Shown in pieces: positions 28,359 through 39,035 of a DNA stretch of 64,000 nt (the stretch's first letter is position 1; every line of letters begins with the position of its first letter). The stretch lies in contig NZ_AP026671.1 of assembly GCF_027946175.1 (NCBI RefSeq), positions 1,054,001 to 1,118,000 of the forward strand, given 5' to 3'. A program made the position numbers and the translations under genes. The notes under the pieces were generated by a model that saw only the letters and a program-made list of their open reading frames with translations, did no database searches and had not been told where the DNA came from. Source of the stretch: Nitratiruptor tergarcus DSM 16512 (GTDB taxonomy: Bacteria; Campylobacterota; Campylobacteria; Campylobacterales; Nitratiruptoraceae).

Positions 28359-29385
28359 TAGCGAGTTGTTCGAGGATCTCTATCTCTTCAAGAACTTTTC
28401 CAGTACCTTTTGCAACAGCAAGAAGTGGCTCTTCTGCAATATAAACAGGAATTTTTACCGCTTGTGAAAGGTAAGTATCGAGATTACGAATATGAGCACC
28501 ACCGCCCGTTAGCACAATACCATTTTCTATGATATCACCAGCAAGTTCTGGCGGGGTTTGCTCTAAAACATCTTTGAGTGCTTCTGCAATAGCCTTAATT
28601 GGCTCTCGCATTGCTTCATAAATATCTTCACTTGTAATAGTTATACTATTTAAAAGGCCTCCTACCTGATCTCTTCCTGTTACAGTCATCTTGAGAGGCT
28701 CATCAAGAGGCATAGCAGTACCTATCTCTATTTTTACCTCTTCAGCTACCCTATCTCCAATGATAAGGTTATACTTTTTCTTTATATAATCTATAATAGC
28801 ATTATCTATTTTATCCCCAGCTACGCGAATAGATTTACTCACAACAAGACCACCTAAAGAGATCACACCAATCTCGGTTGTCCCTCCTCCAATATCCACC
28901 ACTAAACTTCCTTGGGGCTCTTTAACAGGAAGTCCTGCACCAATTGCTGCTGCCATCGGCTCTTCTATGAGATAAACCTCTCTTGCTCCAGCACTGAGGG
29001 CTGACTCTTTGACAGCTTTACGCTCTACTTGTGTCAAACCATAGGGAACACAAATAATAATACGCGGGCGGATGAAAGCTTTGCGTTTATGAGCCTTTTC
29101 AATGAAGTAACGAATCATTTTTTCAGTTATATCAAAGTCTGCTATAACACCATCTTTCATAGGACGAATGGCTGTAATATCGCCTGGAGTTTTTCCTACC
29201 ATCTCTTTTGCTTCATGTCCTACTGCAAGGATGCGCTGCCTACCAAATTTATCTTTTTTGATTGCTACAACAGAGGGCTCATTGATAATAATCCCTTCGC
29301 CGCGACTCAGCACTAAAGTATTCGCTGTACCAAGATCGATTCCCATATCATTGGAAAAAAACCCTATAACTTTATCAAAAATCAT
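28351..29385 (-). CDS. mreB: rod-shape-determining actin homologue MreB
   Basis: A 344-aa bacterial actin with GIDLGTANTLVLSRGEGI (phosphate 1), VVDIGGGTTEIGVISLGGLV (phosphate 2), and GIVLTGGGAHIRNLD (adenosine motif). It forms membrane-bound filaments that guide lateral wall growth. It lies 9 bases after clpX and overlaps mreC. Confidence 0.98.
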   Translation of the reverse strand: MIFDKVIGFFSNDMGIDLGTANTLVLSRGEGIIINEPSVVAIKKDKFGRQRILAVGHEAKEMVGKTPGDITAIRPMKDGVIADFDITEKMIRYFIEKAHKRKAFIRPRIIICVPYGLTQVERKAVKESALSAGAREVYLIEEPMAAAIGAGLPVKEPQGSLVVDIGGGTTEIGVISLGGLVVSKSIRVAGDKIDNAIIDYIKKKYNLIIGDRVAEEVKIEIGTAMPLDEPLKMTVTGRDQVGGLLNSITITSEDIYEAMREPIKAIAEALKDVLEQTPPELAGDIIENGIVLTGGGAHIRNLDTYLSQAVKIPVYIAEEPLLAVAKGTGKVLEEIEILEQLAND

Positions 29386-29394
29386 ACTCCGCCC

Positions 29395-30630
29395 TTATGC
29401 ACTCTTCTTCTGTTTTTTTACAAGCAGTGGTGCTGCTTTTTTGGTAATCACATCTTTTGTAATGATAACCTCATACCCTTTATATTCAGGCAGATCATAC
29501 ATAATATCCATCATTATCTCTTCCATAATGCTACGAAGGCCCCGCGCTCCTGTTTTTCTTTTGATAGCAAGATCAGCTACTGCTTCAAGGGCATCTTTTT
29601 CAAAAGTAAGCTCCACTTCATCAAGAGCAAAAAGCTTTTTATACTGCTTCACAAGAGCATTTTTGGGCTCAGTCAAGATGCGTACCATATCATCTCGGCT
29701 CAGTTCATTGAGTGTAGCTATCATATGAAGACGCCCTATGAGCTCTGGAATAAGTCCATAATGGACAAGATCATCTGGCTCTACATAGTTAAGGAGATCG
29801 CTCTCATCTCTTTTACTACGTTTTTCTTGTCCAAATCCAAGGACATTACCACCAAGCCTTCGCTTAATAATATCAGTTAAACCATCAAATGCACCACCAC
29901 AAATGAAGAGAATATTTGACGTATCTATCTGTACAAACTCTTGATTTGGATGTTTTCTGCCACCTTTTGCACTGATATTAACTACACTCCCCTCAATAAT
30001 TTTTAAAAGGGCTTGCTGTACTCCTTCACCACTCACATCTCGTGTGATGCTTCGATTTTCACTAAGTCTAGCAATTTTATCTATCTCATCAATAAAAACA
30101 ATACCCTTTTCTGCCTTTTTCACATCTTCATCTGCTGCATGATAGAGACGTGTAAGGATATTTTCTACATCCTCTCCCACATATCCGGCTTCAGTAAGAC
30201 TCGTAGCATCTGCAATTGCTAAAGGAACATCAAGCACTTTCGCCATCGTTTGCGCCATTAGAGTTTTTCCACTCCCAGTAGGACCGATAAAGAGAACATT
30301 TGATTTTGCAATCTCTGTATCATCCTCTTCAATCTCATTTTGTTTGAAAATGCGCTTATAATGGTTATATACTGCAACACTAAAAACTTTTTTAGCTTTT
30401 TCCTGCCCTATAACATACTCATCTAAAATAGCCTTTAACTCTTTTGGAGTAGGAAGATAATCAAGTTTTATCTCTTCTTCACTCTGCTCTTTGATATCTC
30501 CAAAAAGAATTTTATATGCTGAGACTATACAGTTTTTACAAATATAGACATCACTCTTCTCTTGTCCAGCTATCAAAGGATTATCACGACTCTCAAAACT
30601 TCCACAAAAACTACACTTTTTTAACATCAT
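29395..30630 (-). CDS. clpX: ATP-dependent Clp protease ATP-binding subunit ClpX
   Basis: A 411-aa AAA+ unfoldase with the N-terminal C4 zinc finger ([10 protein letters not shown] and CKNCIV), Walker [12 protein letters not shown], Walker [12 protein letters not shown], pore loop and sensor regions, and [13 protein letters not shown]. It unfolds substrates for ClpP. The gene begins with two adjacent ATGs overlapping the lpxA stop; either could be used. Confidence 0.98.
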   Translation of the reverse strand: MMLKKCSFCGSFESRDNPLIAGQEKSDVYICKNCIVSAYKILFGDIKEQSEEEIKLDYLPTPKELKAILDEYVIGQEKAKKVFSVAVYNHYKRIFKQNEIEEDDTEIAKSNVLFIGPTGSGKTLMAQTMAKVLDVPLAIADATSLTEAGYVGEDVENILTRLYHAADEDVKKAEKGIVFIDEIDKIARLSENRSITRDVSGEGVQQALLKIIEGSVVNISAKGGRKHPNQEFVQIDTSNILFICGGAFDGLTDIIKRRLGGNVLGFGQEKRSKRDESDLLNYVEPDDLVHYGLIPELIGRLHMIATLNELSRDDMVRILTEPKNALVKQYKKLFALDEVELTFEKDALEAVADLAIKRKTGARGLRSIMEEIMMDIMYDLPEYKGYEVIITKDVITKKAAPLLVKKQKKSA

Positions 30631-31400
30631 TCACCTCTATATGGTATCCCTCTTTTTGTTGTAAGCACAAACTGTGCCAAATTTTTTACATGTTCATTGT
30701 GAGACTCTTCAAGTAGCTCTTTTGCTACCTCTTGCAAAGGTCTACCACTCAAAAAAAGCTCTTTATATGCTTGTTTTAATGCATTAACAACATCGCTGCC
30801 TAGTCTGCGTCTAATTCCTGTAAGATTCAATCCTCGCAGCTTTGCACGATTACCTTCAGCAAGACAGTAAGGTGGAATATCTTGACTCACTGCACTAGCT
30901 CCTGCAATCATAGCATAATCACCAATGTGCACAAACTGGTGTATTGGTGTCATTCCTCCAATGACAACAAAATCTCCCAATTCCACATGTCCAGCAAGCG
31001 TAGCAGCATTTGCCAAAATACAGTTATTTCCAATTATACAGTCATGTGCCACATGCACGTATGCCATAAGAAGATTATTATCACCAATTACTGTTTTACC
31101 ACCTCCCCCTTCAGTACCTGGATTTATAAAACAAAACTCTCTTATTATATTATTTTTACCAATTATGAGCTCTACCTCTTCACCTTTAAATTTAAGATCT
31201 TGTGGAATAGAGCCTACTACTGCATTATAAAAGACCTTTGTACCTTCACCAATTCTTGTTTTGCCATCTATGATGGCTCCTTGCATAATGGTTACTTCAT
31301 CCTCAATAACAGCATCTTTTGAGACAAAGGCATAAGCACCTATATTAACATTTTTACCAATCTGAGCACCTGGCTTTACGATTGCAGTTGGATGTATCAT
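30627..31400 (-). CDS. lpxA: UDP-N-acetylglucosamine acyltransferase
   Basis: A 257-aa left-handed beta-helix acyltransferase with hexapeptide repeats ([20 protein letters not shown] onward), the catalytic His in [14 protein letters not shown], and [14 protein letters not shown]. It carries out the first step of lipid A synthesis. GTG at 31403 is possible, but the ATG at 31400, overlapping the fabZ stop as TGATG, fits better. fabZ-lpxA order is widespread. Confidence 0.97.
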   Translation of the reverse strand: MIHPTAIVKPGAQIGKNVNIGAYAFVSKDAVIEDEVTIMQGAIIDGKTRIGEGTKVFYNAVVGSIPQDLKFKGEEVELIIGKNNIIREFCFINPGTEGGGGKTVIGDNNLLMAYVHVAHDCIIGNNCILANAATLAGHVELGDFVVIGGMTPIHQFVHIGDYAMIAGASAVSQDIPPYCLAEGNRAKLRGLNLTGIRRRLGSDVVNALKQAYKELFLSGRPLQEVAKELLEESHNEHVKNLAQFVLTTKRGIPYRGE

Positions 31401-31846
31401 CACTTATCCACTATCATAGCTTTGAGCTCAGCTTCAGCTACAAGATTATCATCTACGTAAGCTTTTCCTTCAAGTACCCAGATATTTCCTCTATGTTTAA
31501 GAACTTCAAGACGATATTCTAGTCTATCTCCTGGACGTACGGGATTGCGAAACTTACATTTATCAATACTCATAAAATAGACCACTTTATCTTTTGCAGC
31601 CTCCTGTTCAGACTCGCTTGCACTCTTAAATGCAAGCACCCCACCAGCCTGTGCCATTCCCTCAACTATCATAACACCCGGATATATAGGATGGCCTGGA
31701 AAATGCCCTTGGAAGACTGGCTCAGATATACTGACATTTTTATAAGCTATAATACTCTTTCCCTCTTGAATCTCTGTTACTCTATCAACTAGCAAAAAGG
31801 GAAATCTATGGGGTAAAATCTCTTGAATAGCTATCACATCAAGCAT
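31400..31846 (-). CDS. fabZ: 3-hydroxyacyl-ACP dehydratase FabZ
   Basis: A 148-aa hot-dog-fold dehydratase. [13 protein letters not shown] has the catalytic His, and [23 protein letters not shown] has the catalytic Glu. It removes water in fatty-acid elongation. It overlaps the end of queH by 8 bases and the start of lpxA by 1. Confidence 0.97.
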   Translation of the reverse strand: MLDVIAIQEILPHRFPFLLVDRVTEIQEGKSIIAYKNVSISEPVFQGHFPGHPIYPGVMIVEGMAQAGGVLAFKSASESEQEAAKDKVVYFMSIDKCKFRNPVRPGDRLEYRLEVLKHRGNIWVLEGKAYVDDNLVAEAELKAMIVDK

Positions 31847-32918
31847 TCTTATCCTTTATAATTAATTTCTCTTTTACATCTTTGTAGCTTACTGCATCAA
31901 TAGCAATCTCAAACTTATCTGGAATTTTATCTAAAACTACAATAGGTGACAAACTCCATTCTCCATCTATATCAGCTCTTATCTTTTGCTCAAGCTCCCA
32001 AGGAATTCCTCGGTAATAAAGCTCCTTCATGCTTTGCACATTCATATAATTACGTAAATACTCAAGATCTATGATGCGAATCTCATCTCTATTTGCATAC
32101 CCCACACCATCAATAATCTCTTCAACTCTTGCTCTTGCATAGTTGCGGCGTAGATGGGAATAGCTCAAAATATAGCTTGGAACAACCTCTTTATTTATTC
32201 GAACAAATCCTCTCAAAAGTCTATAATTCAAAAATCTTTTTCTTACAATTGTGTAAGAGATATTTTGTTCTTCTAATTTTATGCGTTTTTGATAGAGTGC
32301 AAGACGCTCTTCAATTGAGGCTGGCAAAATCTGGCGAGTAATAGGAGAGAGCATCTCATCCATAATCACCTCTTGCTGCGCACGCTGCTGTGAAAGCCCA
32401 AAGAGACAGCCGCAATAGTCTTGGCGATAAAGCTTTTGCTCTTTTGTAACCCTGCTTTGTAGCTGTGTCCCTCCAAAGGATCGGAAATCTACAAAAACAA
32501 ACTCCGTACCAAGCTTGCTATCTACCTCGAAGGCACTCTGTTTGAGCTGCTCTTGCGATTTGAGAGGACTTACAAGAAGTGTTGTGGTATAGCGTTTAAT
32601 TCCCAACTCTTTTGCTTTCTTAGCACTCACATGCAGCCGTCTATCAAAGCAAACCCTGCACCGCTCCCCTTTTTCAGGCTCATTTTCTAAACCTCTCACA
32701 GCCTGCAGCCAATTTTCGTAATCATACTCCCCTTCAATAAGCTCTATACCTAATCTTTTACAACTTCTTTGCACATCTAGTAAGCGCAGTTTATACTCAC
32801 TATAAGGATGGATATTGGGATCATAAAAAAAACCTACAAGTCTCTCATGAGGATACTTTTCTTTAAGTTTTTCAAGAAAAAAGTGGCTATCTACACTGCA
32901 ACATATATGTACTAGCAT
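31839..32918 (-). CDS. queH: epoxyqueuosine reductase QueH with a C-terminal extension
   Basis: A 359-aa protein. The first about 190 residues are QueH (DUF208), which reduces epoxyqueuosine to queuosine in t[14 protein letters not shown] (vicinal CC), [24 protein letters not shown], and [10 protein letters not shown] give the cluster and metal cysteines. The remaining about 170 residues are an extension I cannot assign. The frame opens 8 codons further up; ATG 32918 overlaps the nadE stop (TAATG) and is preferred. Confidence 0.9.
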   Translation of the reverse strand: MLVHICCSVDSHFFLEKLKEKYPHERLVGFFYDPNIHPYSEYKLRLLDVQRSCKRLGIELIEGEYDYENWLQAVRGLENEPEKGERCRVCFDRRLHVSAKKAKELGIKRYTTTLLVSPLKSQEQLKQSAFEVDSKLGTEFVFVDFRSFGGTQLQSRVTKEQKLYRQDYCGCLFGLSQQRAQQEVIMDEMLSPITRQILPASIEERLALYQKRIKLEEQNISYTIVRKRFLNYRLLRGFVRINKEVVPSYILSYSHLRRNYARARVEEIIDGVGYANRDEIRIIDLEYLRNYMNVQSMKELYYRGIPWELEQKIRADIDGEWSLSPIVVLDKIPDKFEIAIDAVSYKDVKEKLIIKDKNA

Positions 32919-34789
32919 TACTCTTTCAACTCCTTTAGCCACATAGCAACATTTACATCACTTGGCATACGCCAATCACCCCGAGGGCTTAGTGCAATTG
33001 TCCCAACTTTTACACCATCTGGCATAGCATCACGTTTAAACTGATTTGCAAAGAAGCGCTTAATAAAAACTTTTAGCCACTTTTTGATAGTCTCTTCAGA
33101 GTATTTTTTACCAAAAGCGAGTTTTGCGATCATGAGAAGTTTTTTTGGCTCTGCTCCATATTTGACAAAATGATACAAGAAAAAGTCATGCAGCTCATAA
33201 GGACCTATAATCTCTTCAGTTTTTTGTACTATTTTCTCCCCTTGTGCTGGTAAAAGTTCAGGAGAAACAGGACGCTCAATGATCTTAGTAAGAGTTTCAC
33301 TCAGATCCTTTTTCACACTAGCTACCCAAGCTATCACATACTTGACCAGTGTTTTTGGTACACCTGCATTAACATTATACATAGCCATATGATCACCATT
33401 GTATGTGTTAAACCCTAGTGCAATCTCACTCAAATCTCCAGTTCCTACAACGATACCACCCAACTTATTTGCAAGATCCATAAGCACCATTGTACGATAG
33501 CGCGCCTGGGCATTTTCAAAGGTTACATCATGCACACTCTCATCATGACCAATATCTGCAAAATGTTTTTTTACTGTATCAACGATATCAATCTCTTTAA
33601 ACGTTACTCCAAGCGTAGTTGCTAGCTTTTTAGCACTCTTCCTTGTGCCCTCAGTGGTTCCAAATCCTGGCATAGAAACTGCTATAATATCTTTACGTGA
33701 TTTACCAAGTTTCTCACACGCTTCAACGCACACAAGAAGCGCAAGTGTAGAATCGAGCCCTCCACTTATTCCAATAATTAGTTTAGGATCTCCAATTTGC
33801 CGTATGCGCCTAGCAAGAGCACTCGATTGAATCGAAAAGATCTCTTTACATCGCTCATCTCTATCGGCCTTTTTGCCAGGAACAAAAGGGTGGGGATCGT
33901 AATAGCGTTTTGGAGTTTTTTGGACAGGAACATCTGCGCATGCAACAATGCGAAAAGATCTTCTCTCGCTTTGTGCATAACTTGTCTCTGTACCACGTAG
34001 ATTTTTCAGCTTAGCCGTATCAATATCAGCAATGCAGCCTTGTGAGGCAAAAGAAAACCGCTCTCCTTGTGCTAAAAGCGCTCCATTTTCTGCTATGAGT
34101 GTAGCTCCGCTATAACACACATCTGCGCTACTCTCCCCCACACCACTACTTGCATACGCATAGGCGCATACTCCTCTTGCACTCTGGGTGCGCACAAGCT
34201 CTGTACGATATGCTGATTTGCCAACCACCTCATCGCTTGCAGAGAGATTGCAAATAAGATTTGCCCCGGCTGCAGCTTGATAGAGTGAGGGGGGAATTAC
34301 GCTCCACAAATCCTCACAAATCTCCACTCCTACTACAAGTTCGCCACTTTGGAAGAGAATATCCACACCAAAAGGAGCACCAAGAAGCGTCTCTCCATGT
34401 ATTTCTTTACCACTCACAAACCAGCGCATCTCATAAAATTCACGATAGTTTGGTAAATAGCTCTTTGGCACAATACCTCTTATTTCTCCATTTTGCAAAA
34501 TAACTGCACAGTTATAGAGCCTCTGGCGAAACCAAAGGGGCGCACCAATAATCACAATTGAGTCCATTGCTGCAGCCTTGAGCTCCTCAATAGCTGCCAA
34601 AACCTCTTTTTCTACCTCTTGCTGCAAGAAAAGATCCCCCATTGTATAACCAGTTATACAGAGCTCAGGAAAAACTATTACTGCAGCATCTTTGTATGTA
34701 TGCATGAGCTCTTTGATGATAGCAACATTTGCAGCTATATCGCCAAGAGAGAGCTTGGGACTCACTGCAGCAACGCGGTAAAAACTCAT
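32918..34789 (-). CDS. nadE: glutamine-dependent NAD+ synthetase
   Basis: A 623-aa two-domain enzyme. The N-terminal nitrilase-type glutaminase ([16 protein letters not shown] with catalytic Glu, [11 protein letters not shown] with catalytic Cys) feeds ammonia to the C-terminal synthetase ([17 protein letters not shown]-loop, [23 protein letters not shown]). It amidates nicotinate adenine dinucleotide. It overlaps the cyclophilin gene by 4 bases upstream and queH by 1 downstream. Confidence 0.97.
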   Translation of the reverse strand: MSFYRVAAVSPKLSLGDIAANVAIIKELMHTYKDAAVIVFPELCITGYTMGDLFLQQEVEKEVLAAIEELKAAAMDSIVIIGAPLWFRQRLYNCAVILQNGEIRGIVPKSYLPNYREFYEMRWFVSGKEIHGETLLGAPFGVDILFQSGELVVGVEICEDLWSVIPPSLYQAAAGANLICNLSASDEVVGKSAYRTELVRTQSARGVCAYAYASSGVGESSADVCYSGATLIAENGALLAQGERFSFASQGCIADIDTAKLKNLRGTETSYAQSERRSFRIVACADVPVQKTPKRYYDPHPFVPGKKADRDERCKEIFSIQSSALARRIRQIGDPKLIIGISGGLDSTLALLVCVEACEKLGKSRKDIIAVSMPGFGTTEGTRKSAKKLATTLGVTFKEIDIVDTVKKHFADIGHDESVHDVTFENAQARYRTMVLMDLANKLGGIVVGTGDLSEIALGFNTYNGDHMAMYNVNAGVPKTLVKYVIAWVASVKKDLSETLTKIIERPVSPELLPAQGEKIVQKTEEIIGPYELHDFFLYHFVKYGAEPKKLLMIAKLAFGKKYSEETIKKWLKVFIKRFFANQFKRDAMPDGVKVGTIALSPRGDWRMPSDVNVAMWLKELKE

Positions 34790-35292
34790 CTTGTCTCTTT
34801 GACTTCAATCTTTTCTATAATGTCGTTTTGATCAATCATATCAAGAGTCATAAAAGATGCGGCATCATCTTCAGGGATCTGTCCAAAAACCGTATGAACT
34901 CCATCAAGATGAGGACAATCTACAAAACAGATAAAAAACTGGCTTCCTCCTGTATCTTTGCCAGCATGTGCCATAGAGATTGCTCCCCTTTTATGTTTAT
35001 GTACATTTTTGTCACATTCACACTTTATCGCCCAACCTGGTCCTCCTCTGCCAGTTCCTTCGGGACATCCACCTTGTGCCATAAATCCTTTAATAACACG
35101 ATGAAATTTGAGTCCATCATAAAAACCACTATTGGCTAAATAGGCAAAGTTGGCTACTGTATTTGGTACCTCTTCAGGAAAGAGTTTTATCCAGATATCT
35201 CCTTTATCTTTTACTTTTATATGAGCCCACTGGTACGTATCTACATTACTCAAATCATACTCTTTGAGCTTTTTTCCAAATATGTTTAACAT
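34786..35292 (-). CDS. cyclophilin-type peptidyl-prolyl isomerase
   Basis: A 168-aa cytosolic cyclophilin: [32 protein letters not shown] contains the catalytic Arg and the FMxQGG core, and [32 protein letters not shown] follows. No signal peptide is seen. It is the first gene of the leftward operon running through nadE, queH, fabZ, lpxA and clpX, and is divergent from the FadL-type gene. Confidence 0.95.
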   Translation of the reverse strand: MLNIFGKKLKEYDLSNVDTYQWAHIKVKDKGDIWIKLFPEEVPNTVANFAYLANSGFYDGLKFHRVIKGFMAQGGCPEGTGRGGPGWAIKCECDKNVHKHKRGAISMAHAGKDTGGSQFFICFVDCPHLDGVHTVFGQIPEDDAASFMTLDMIDQNDIIEKIEVKETR

Positions 35293-35393
35293 CTTCGCAA
35301 ACCTTTTATAATTTTTTGTCTCTTTTGTACATTAAATAGATTTTATCTTAATCTTTGTTACAATTTTATAAATTTCTTTTTTAAGGATTAGCT

Positions 35394-36554
35394 ATGAAAA
35401 AGGTTTTAGCAATCACAGCAGCAGCTTCAGTACTCTCTTTTGGCGCAGCATACAAACTCCCTGAACAGTCGGCTAGAAGTGTAGCCCTTTCTGGTGCGTA
35501 TGTTGCTGGAGCAGATCATGCAGATGCAGCATATTTTAACCCAGCTAATATGAGTTTTATGCCAAATGATAGCTTTTTTGAATTTAGTCTTACCGGCATC
35601 TACTTGCCAAAAATCACTTTTACTGGCCAGGTCTACTCTCCGCAAACTAAACAGTTTGAGCCTGCAAATGCCAGAAGTAAAAAAGAGGGATTTTTAGTTC
35701 CACATCTACATTGGGTAGGAAAAGAGTACAAAGGTCTTCGTTTTGGTTTAAGTATAGTAACTCCCGGAGGACTTTCAAAAAGATGGACAACACAGCCTCA
35801 AATCTGGAGTGCAGAGGAGTTTACACTCCGCATAGCAGAAATCAACCCTTCTGTTTCATATAAAATTACTGATAAAGTTGCGATAGCTGCAGGAGTGAGG
35901 GCTCTTTATAGTGATGGAAAAGTACGTGTCCATTTTCCTCATCTCTATAAAGAGGATCTCGATGGAGATACCGATTTTAAATGGGGATACAATTTAGCCC
36001 TTGCCTACCGTATCGATCCTACATTTACCCTTGCAGCAACATACCGATCAAAAATTAGCTTGCAAGAGGTTGGATCTGCAAAAGGGTATCTAGGCAAATA
36101 TCTTCTTTCTAAAAATCCACAAGATCTTACAACGCTTATTCCCTACTACACCAAAGCTAATGTTGCAGTACCGCTTCCAGCAACACTCACTCTAGCAGCA
36201 GCACTTTGGATGAGTGAAAACACAAGAGTAGAGTTTACGTATGAACGCACATACTGGAGTAAATATAAAAACCTCGATTTTAATTTTTACAATAATCAAT
36301 TTGCAGAAGCGGTACTTGGACAACCAAAAGCAAAAAATTGGAAAGATACAAATACTTTTAGAGTGGGTATTACTCACAAAAATAGTCCAAAATTCACAAC
36401 TATGTATGGTCTTGCATACGATGAAACACCAGTGCCAACAAATCGTGTAGGATTTGAGCTTCCAGATGCAGATGCCATCATTCTCTCTCTTGGTGCACTC
36501 TATAACCATACACAAAATCTCTCTTTTGGTATTAGCTATCTCTATAGACTATAA
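35394..36554 (+). CDS. FadL/OmpP1-type outer-membrane transporter, C-terminus frameshifted
   Basis: A signal peptide (MKKVLAITAAASVLSFGAAYKLPE) and a FadL pattern: QSARSVALSGAYVAGADHADAAYFNPANMSF, then a long beta-barrel. The family imports hydrophobic substrates such as fatty acids. The frame ends at ISYLYRL, which is not a proper barrel end. The missing end is in the next frame, ending CYRY at 36663. One extra A near 36546 would explain this. It is followed by an acyl-CoA ligase gene, which supports fatty-acid uptake. AAGGAT precedes the ATG. Confidence 0.87.
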   Translation: MKKVLAITAAASVLSFGAAYKLPEQSARSVALSGAYVAGADHADAAYFNPANMSFMPNDSFFEFSLTGIYLPKITFTGQVYSPQTKQFEPANARSKKEGFLVPHLHWVGKEYKGLRFGLSIVTPGGLSKRWTTQPQIWSAEEFTLRIAEINPSVSYKITDKVAIAAGVRALYSDGKVRVHFPHLYKEDLDGDTDFKWGYNLALAYRIDPTFTLAATYRSKISLQEVGSAKGYLGKYLLSKNPQDLTTLIPYYTKANVAVPLPATLTLAAALWMSENTRVEFTYERTYWSKYKNLDFNFYNNQFAEAVLGQPKAKNWKDTNTFRVGITHKNSPKFTTMYGLAYDETPVPTNRVGFELPDADAIILSLGALYNHTQNLSFGISYLYRL

Positions 36555-36663
36555 GGTAGAGCGCTCTATTTCGCCACTTGATCGCAATAATAACGGCATA
36601 GCTGGAAAATTTAGTAATGTGCGTGCACATCTACTCAATCTATCTCTTTGCTATAGGTATTGA
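36547..36663 (+). pseudogene. displaced last strands of the FadL-type barrel
   Basis: In the frame one base on from the FadL gene this stretch reads DYKVERSISPLDRNNNGIAG, then a segment ending LLNLSLCYRY and TGA. This is the expected end of a FadL protein, with polar turn residues and a final aromatic. It has no start of its own. It shows either a real frameshift mutation or a sequence error in the gene. Confidence 0.75.
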
Positions 36664-36666
36664 TAG

Positions 36667-38211
36667 ATGTTTGATTACAAATACAACAGCTTTTACGAAG
36701 TTCTCAAAGAGCATGCCCAAAAACGCCCCAAAGCTACTGCATACTATGTAGGAGATCGTAAAATTAGCTTTGAGCGTATGCTGCTCAAAGTAGACACATT
36801 TGCAAGATTTCTAGAGTTAATAGGCGTTCATAGAGGCGATAAAATAGCACTCTATTTGGCAAACTCTATTGAATTTATTGTCGCACTCCTTGCTGCGCAA
36901 AAACTAGGAGCCATTCCCGTACCAGTGAATAATTTTTTAAAAGAAGAAGAGGTTGTATTTATACTTAATGACTCTGAAGCTAAAATACTCGTTGCCAGCG
37001 CAGATTTTTCAAAAGAGCTGCAAAATATTTTTAGCCGTACCGGAGTACAAAAAATTATATGGGAGGGCGAATACAATGGATTAGATGAGAATAATATCTC
37101 TTTTAATGAGATCTTATCCAATCTTGAATCCCATGAAAAGATTACACAAAGTGTAGATATCGACGATATTGCTGTTATTATCTATACATCTGGCACAACT
37201 GGTAAACCAAAAGGTGCAATGCTTAGTTACCGCAATATCTTTTCTAATATTTTAGGCATCGAGCAGCTTCTACAAATTAAACCAAAAGAGCGTTTTATTG
37301 TATATCTGCCTATGTTTCACTCTTTTACTCTTACCGTTACTATACTTATGCCCCTTTATTTTGGATCCCCGGTGGTTATTATTAGATCAATCATGCCTTT
37401 TTCTAATATTATCAAGCAGGTTTTACTCAAGCGTGTCTCAATCTTTGTTGGCGTCCCTGATGTATACAATGCTCTATCCAAAGCAAAACTTCCATGGTAT
37501 TTTCACTGGTTTAATAGTGTGAAATATTATGTAAGTGGAGCAGCAGCGCTGCCAGAAGATACGCTCAAACGTTTTCGCAAGCGCTTTAAAAAAGGGGTTT
37601 TACTTGAAGGGTATGGCCTTAGCGAAGCAAGTCCCGTTGTTGCAGTGAATCTTCCCAATAAGCAAAAACCAAAATCAGTAGGCCCAGCAATTCCAGGTGT
37701 TACTGTGAAAATAGTCGATGAAGATATGGTAGAGCTTCCGCTTGGAGAGATTGGTGAAATCATCGTCAAAGGTGATAATGTAATGCAAGGTTACTGGAAA
37801 AGGCCAGAAGCGACAGCCGAAACAATTGTCAATGGATGGCTAAGAACCGGGGATCTTGGATATATGGATGAAGATGGCTTTATCTTCATAGTAGATCGTA
37901 AAAAAGATCTCATCATCTCCAAAGGCATCAATATCTATCCAAGAGAGATCGAAGAGGTGCTCACTTCACATCCACTCGTAAAAGCTGCAGCTGTTATTGG
38001 AATCAAAGATGAAAAGAGTGGAGAGGTACCAGTGGCCTATATTGAGAGCGAAGATGGTGAGCAGATCAGTGAGAGCGAGATAAAAAAATATTTGCGTGAA
38101 CATCTTGCCAACTATAAGATCCCAAAATCTATATTTATTGTCGATGAACTTCCAAAAAACGCAACAGGTAAAGTGCTCAAACGGGTACTCAAAGAGAGGC
38201 TCTCACAATGA
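36667..38211 (+). CDS. long-chain acyl-CoA synthetase (AMP-binding family)
   Basis: A 514-aa adenylate-forming enzyme with IIYTSGTTGKPKGAML (phosphate loop), LLEGYGLSEASPVV, GWLRTGDLGYMDEDGF, and the C-terminal lysine motif LPKNATGKVLKRVL. It activates fatty acids to acyl-CoA. It begins 3 bases after the end of the frameshifted FadL gene, so uptake and activation are likely one operon. Confidence 0.92.
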   Translation: MFDYKYNSFYEVLKEHAQKRPKATAYYVGDRKISFERMLLKVDTFARFLELIGVHRGDKIALYLANSIEFIVALLAAQKLGAIPVPVNNFLKEEEVVFILNDSEAKILVASADFSKELQNIFSRTGVQKIIWEGEYNGLDENNISFNEILSNLESHEKITQSVDIDDIAVIIYTSGTTGKPKGAMLSYRNIFSNILGIEQLLQIKPKERFIVYLPMFHSFTLTVTILMPLYFGSPVVIIRSIMPFSNIIKQVLLKRVSIFVGVPDVYNALSKAKLPWYFHWFNSVKYYVSGAAALPEDTLKRFRKRFKKGVLLEGYGLSEASPVVAVNLPNKQKPKSVGPAIPGVTVKIVDEDMVELPLGEIGEIIVKGDNVMQGYWKRPEATAETIVNGWLRTGDLGYMDEDGFIFIVDRKKDLIISKGINIYPREIEEVLTSHPLVKAAAVIGIKDEKSGEVPVAYIESEDGEQISESEIKKYLREHLANYKIPKSIFIVDELPKNATGKVLKRVLKERLSQ

Positions 38212-39035
38212 AAATAGCAGTAGTAGGAGGTGGTGGAGTTGGCGGCTATATTGCCGCAAAACTGAGTGAACATTTTCATGTGGATCTTCTTTCAAAATCG
38301 ATGCAGCAACTCCATCTCATTGAAAATGGCAAACTGCAAACCTATCATCCTCATATTCTCGATAAACCAAAAGGGGTATATGATATTATCTTTTTTGCTA
38401 CAAAAAGTACTGTACTTCCACAAAGAGCTAAGGAGCTACAAACACATATCCATACTCATACCATCATTGTACCCCTTCTCAATGGGATCGAGCCATATAA
38501 CCAGTTAAAAAAACTCTTTCCCACAGCCAAAGTCCTCAAAGGCGCAATCTATATTATCGCAAACAAAGTAGCACCAGATACAATAGAACTCAAAGGTAAA
38601 GGAGCGCTTGTAGTTACTGAGCAAAATGAGACTCTTGCACACATCTTACAAACTGCTGAAATTAAATATAAAATGCCTCAAGATATCGACAAAGCTATTT
38701 GGCAAAAGTACCTTTTTATTGCAGCAACTGCAGCTTTAACGACTCTTTATAATGCAACGTTTGGTGAGATTGCAAAAAACCATCTTGACGAATTTACAAG
38801 GCTTTTAAAAGAGATAAAAGATATAGCAAACAAAGAAGGAATTCCTCTTAATGAAGAAGATATTGAGCGCTCAATAATGCTTTTAGAAAAGTCTCCACCC
38901 AATGCAAAAACTTCTATGCAACTCGATTTTGAAAAAGGGGCTCCAAGCGAAGTTGATAATCTCATTGGGTATCTTGCACAAAAGTCACCACTTTTTACAC
39001 AGATTCATAATAGACTCTTAGAACAAAGAAGATGA
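38208..39035 (+). CDS. panE: 2-dehydropantoate 2-reductase (ketopantoate reductase)
   Basis: A 275-aa NADPH-dependent reductase: MKIAVVGGGGVGGYIAAKL is the Rossmann loop, VPLLNGIEPYNQL and KAIWQKYLFIAATAALTTLYNAT (catalytic Lys) follow, and SMQLDFEKGAPSEVDNLIGY completes the site. It serves pantothenate and CoA synthesis, consistent with the acyl-CoA ligase it overlaps by 4 bases. Its 3' end overlaps the convergent EAL-HDOD gene by 18 bases. Confidence 0.92.
   Translation: MKIAVVGGGGVGGYIAAKLSEHFHVDLLSKSMQQLHLIENGKLQTYHPHILDKPKGVYDIIFFATKSTVLPQRAKELQTHIHTHTIIVPLLNGIEPYNQLKKLFPTAKVLKGAIYIIANKVAPDTIELKGKGALVVTEQNETLAHILQTAEIKYKMPQDIDKAIWQKYLFIAATAALTTLYNATFGEIAKNHLDEFTRLLKEIKDIANKEGIPLNEEDIERSIMLLEKSPPNAKTSMQLDFEKGAPSEVDNLIGYLAQKSPLFTQIHNRLLEQRR

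Noticed and set aside
34129-34831. Rightward frames opposite nadE
   Set aside because: Fully covered by the well-supported NAD synthetase on the minus strand; no independent signals.
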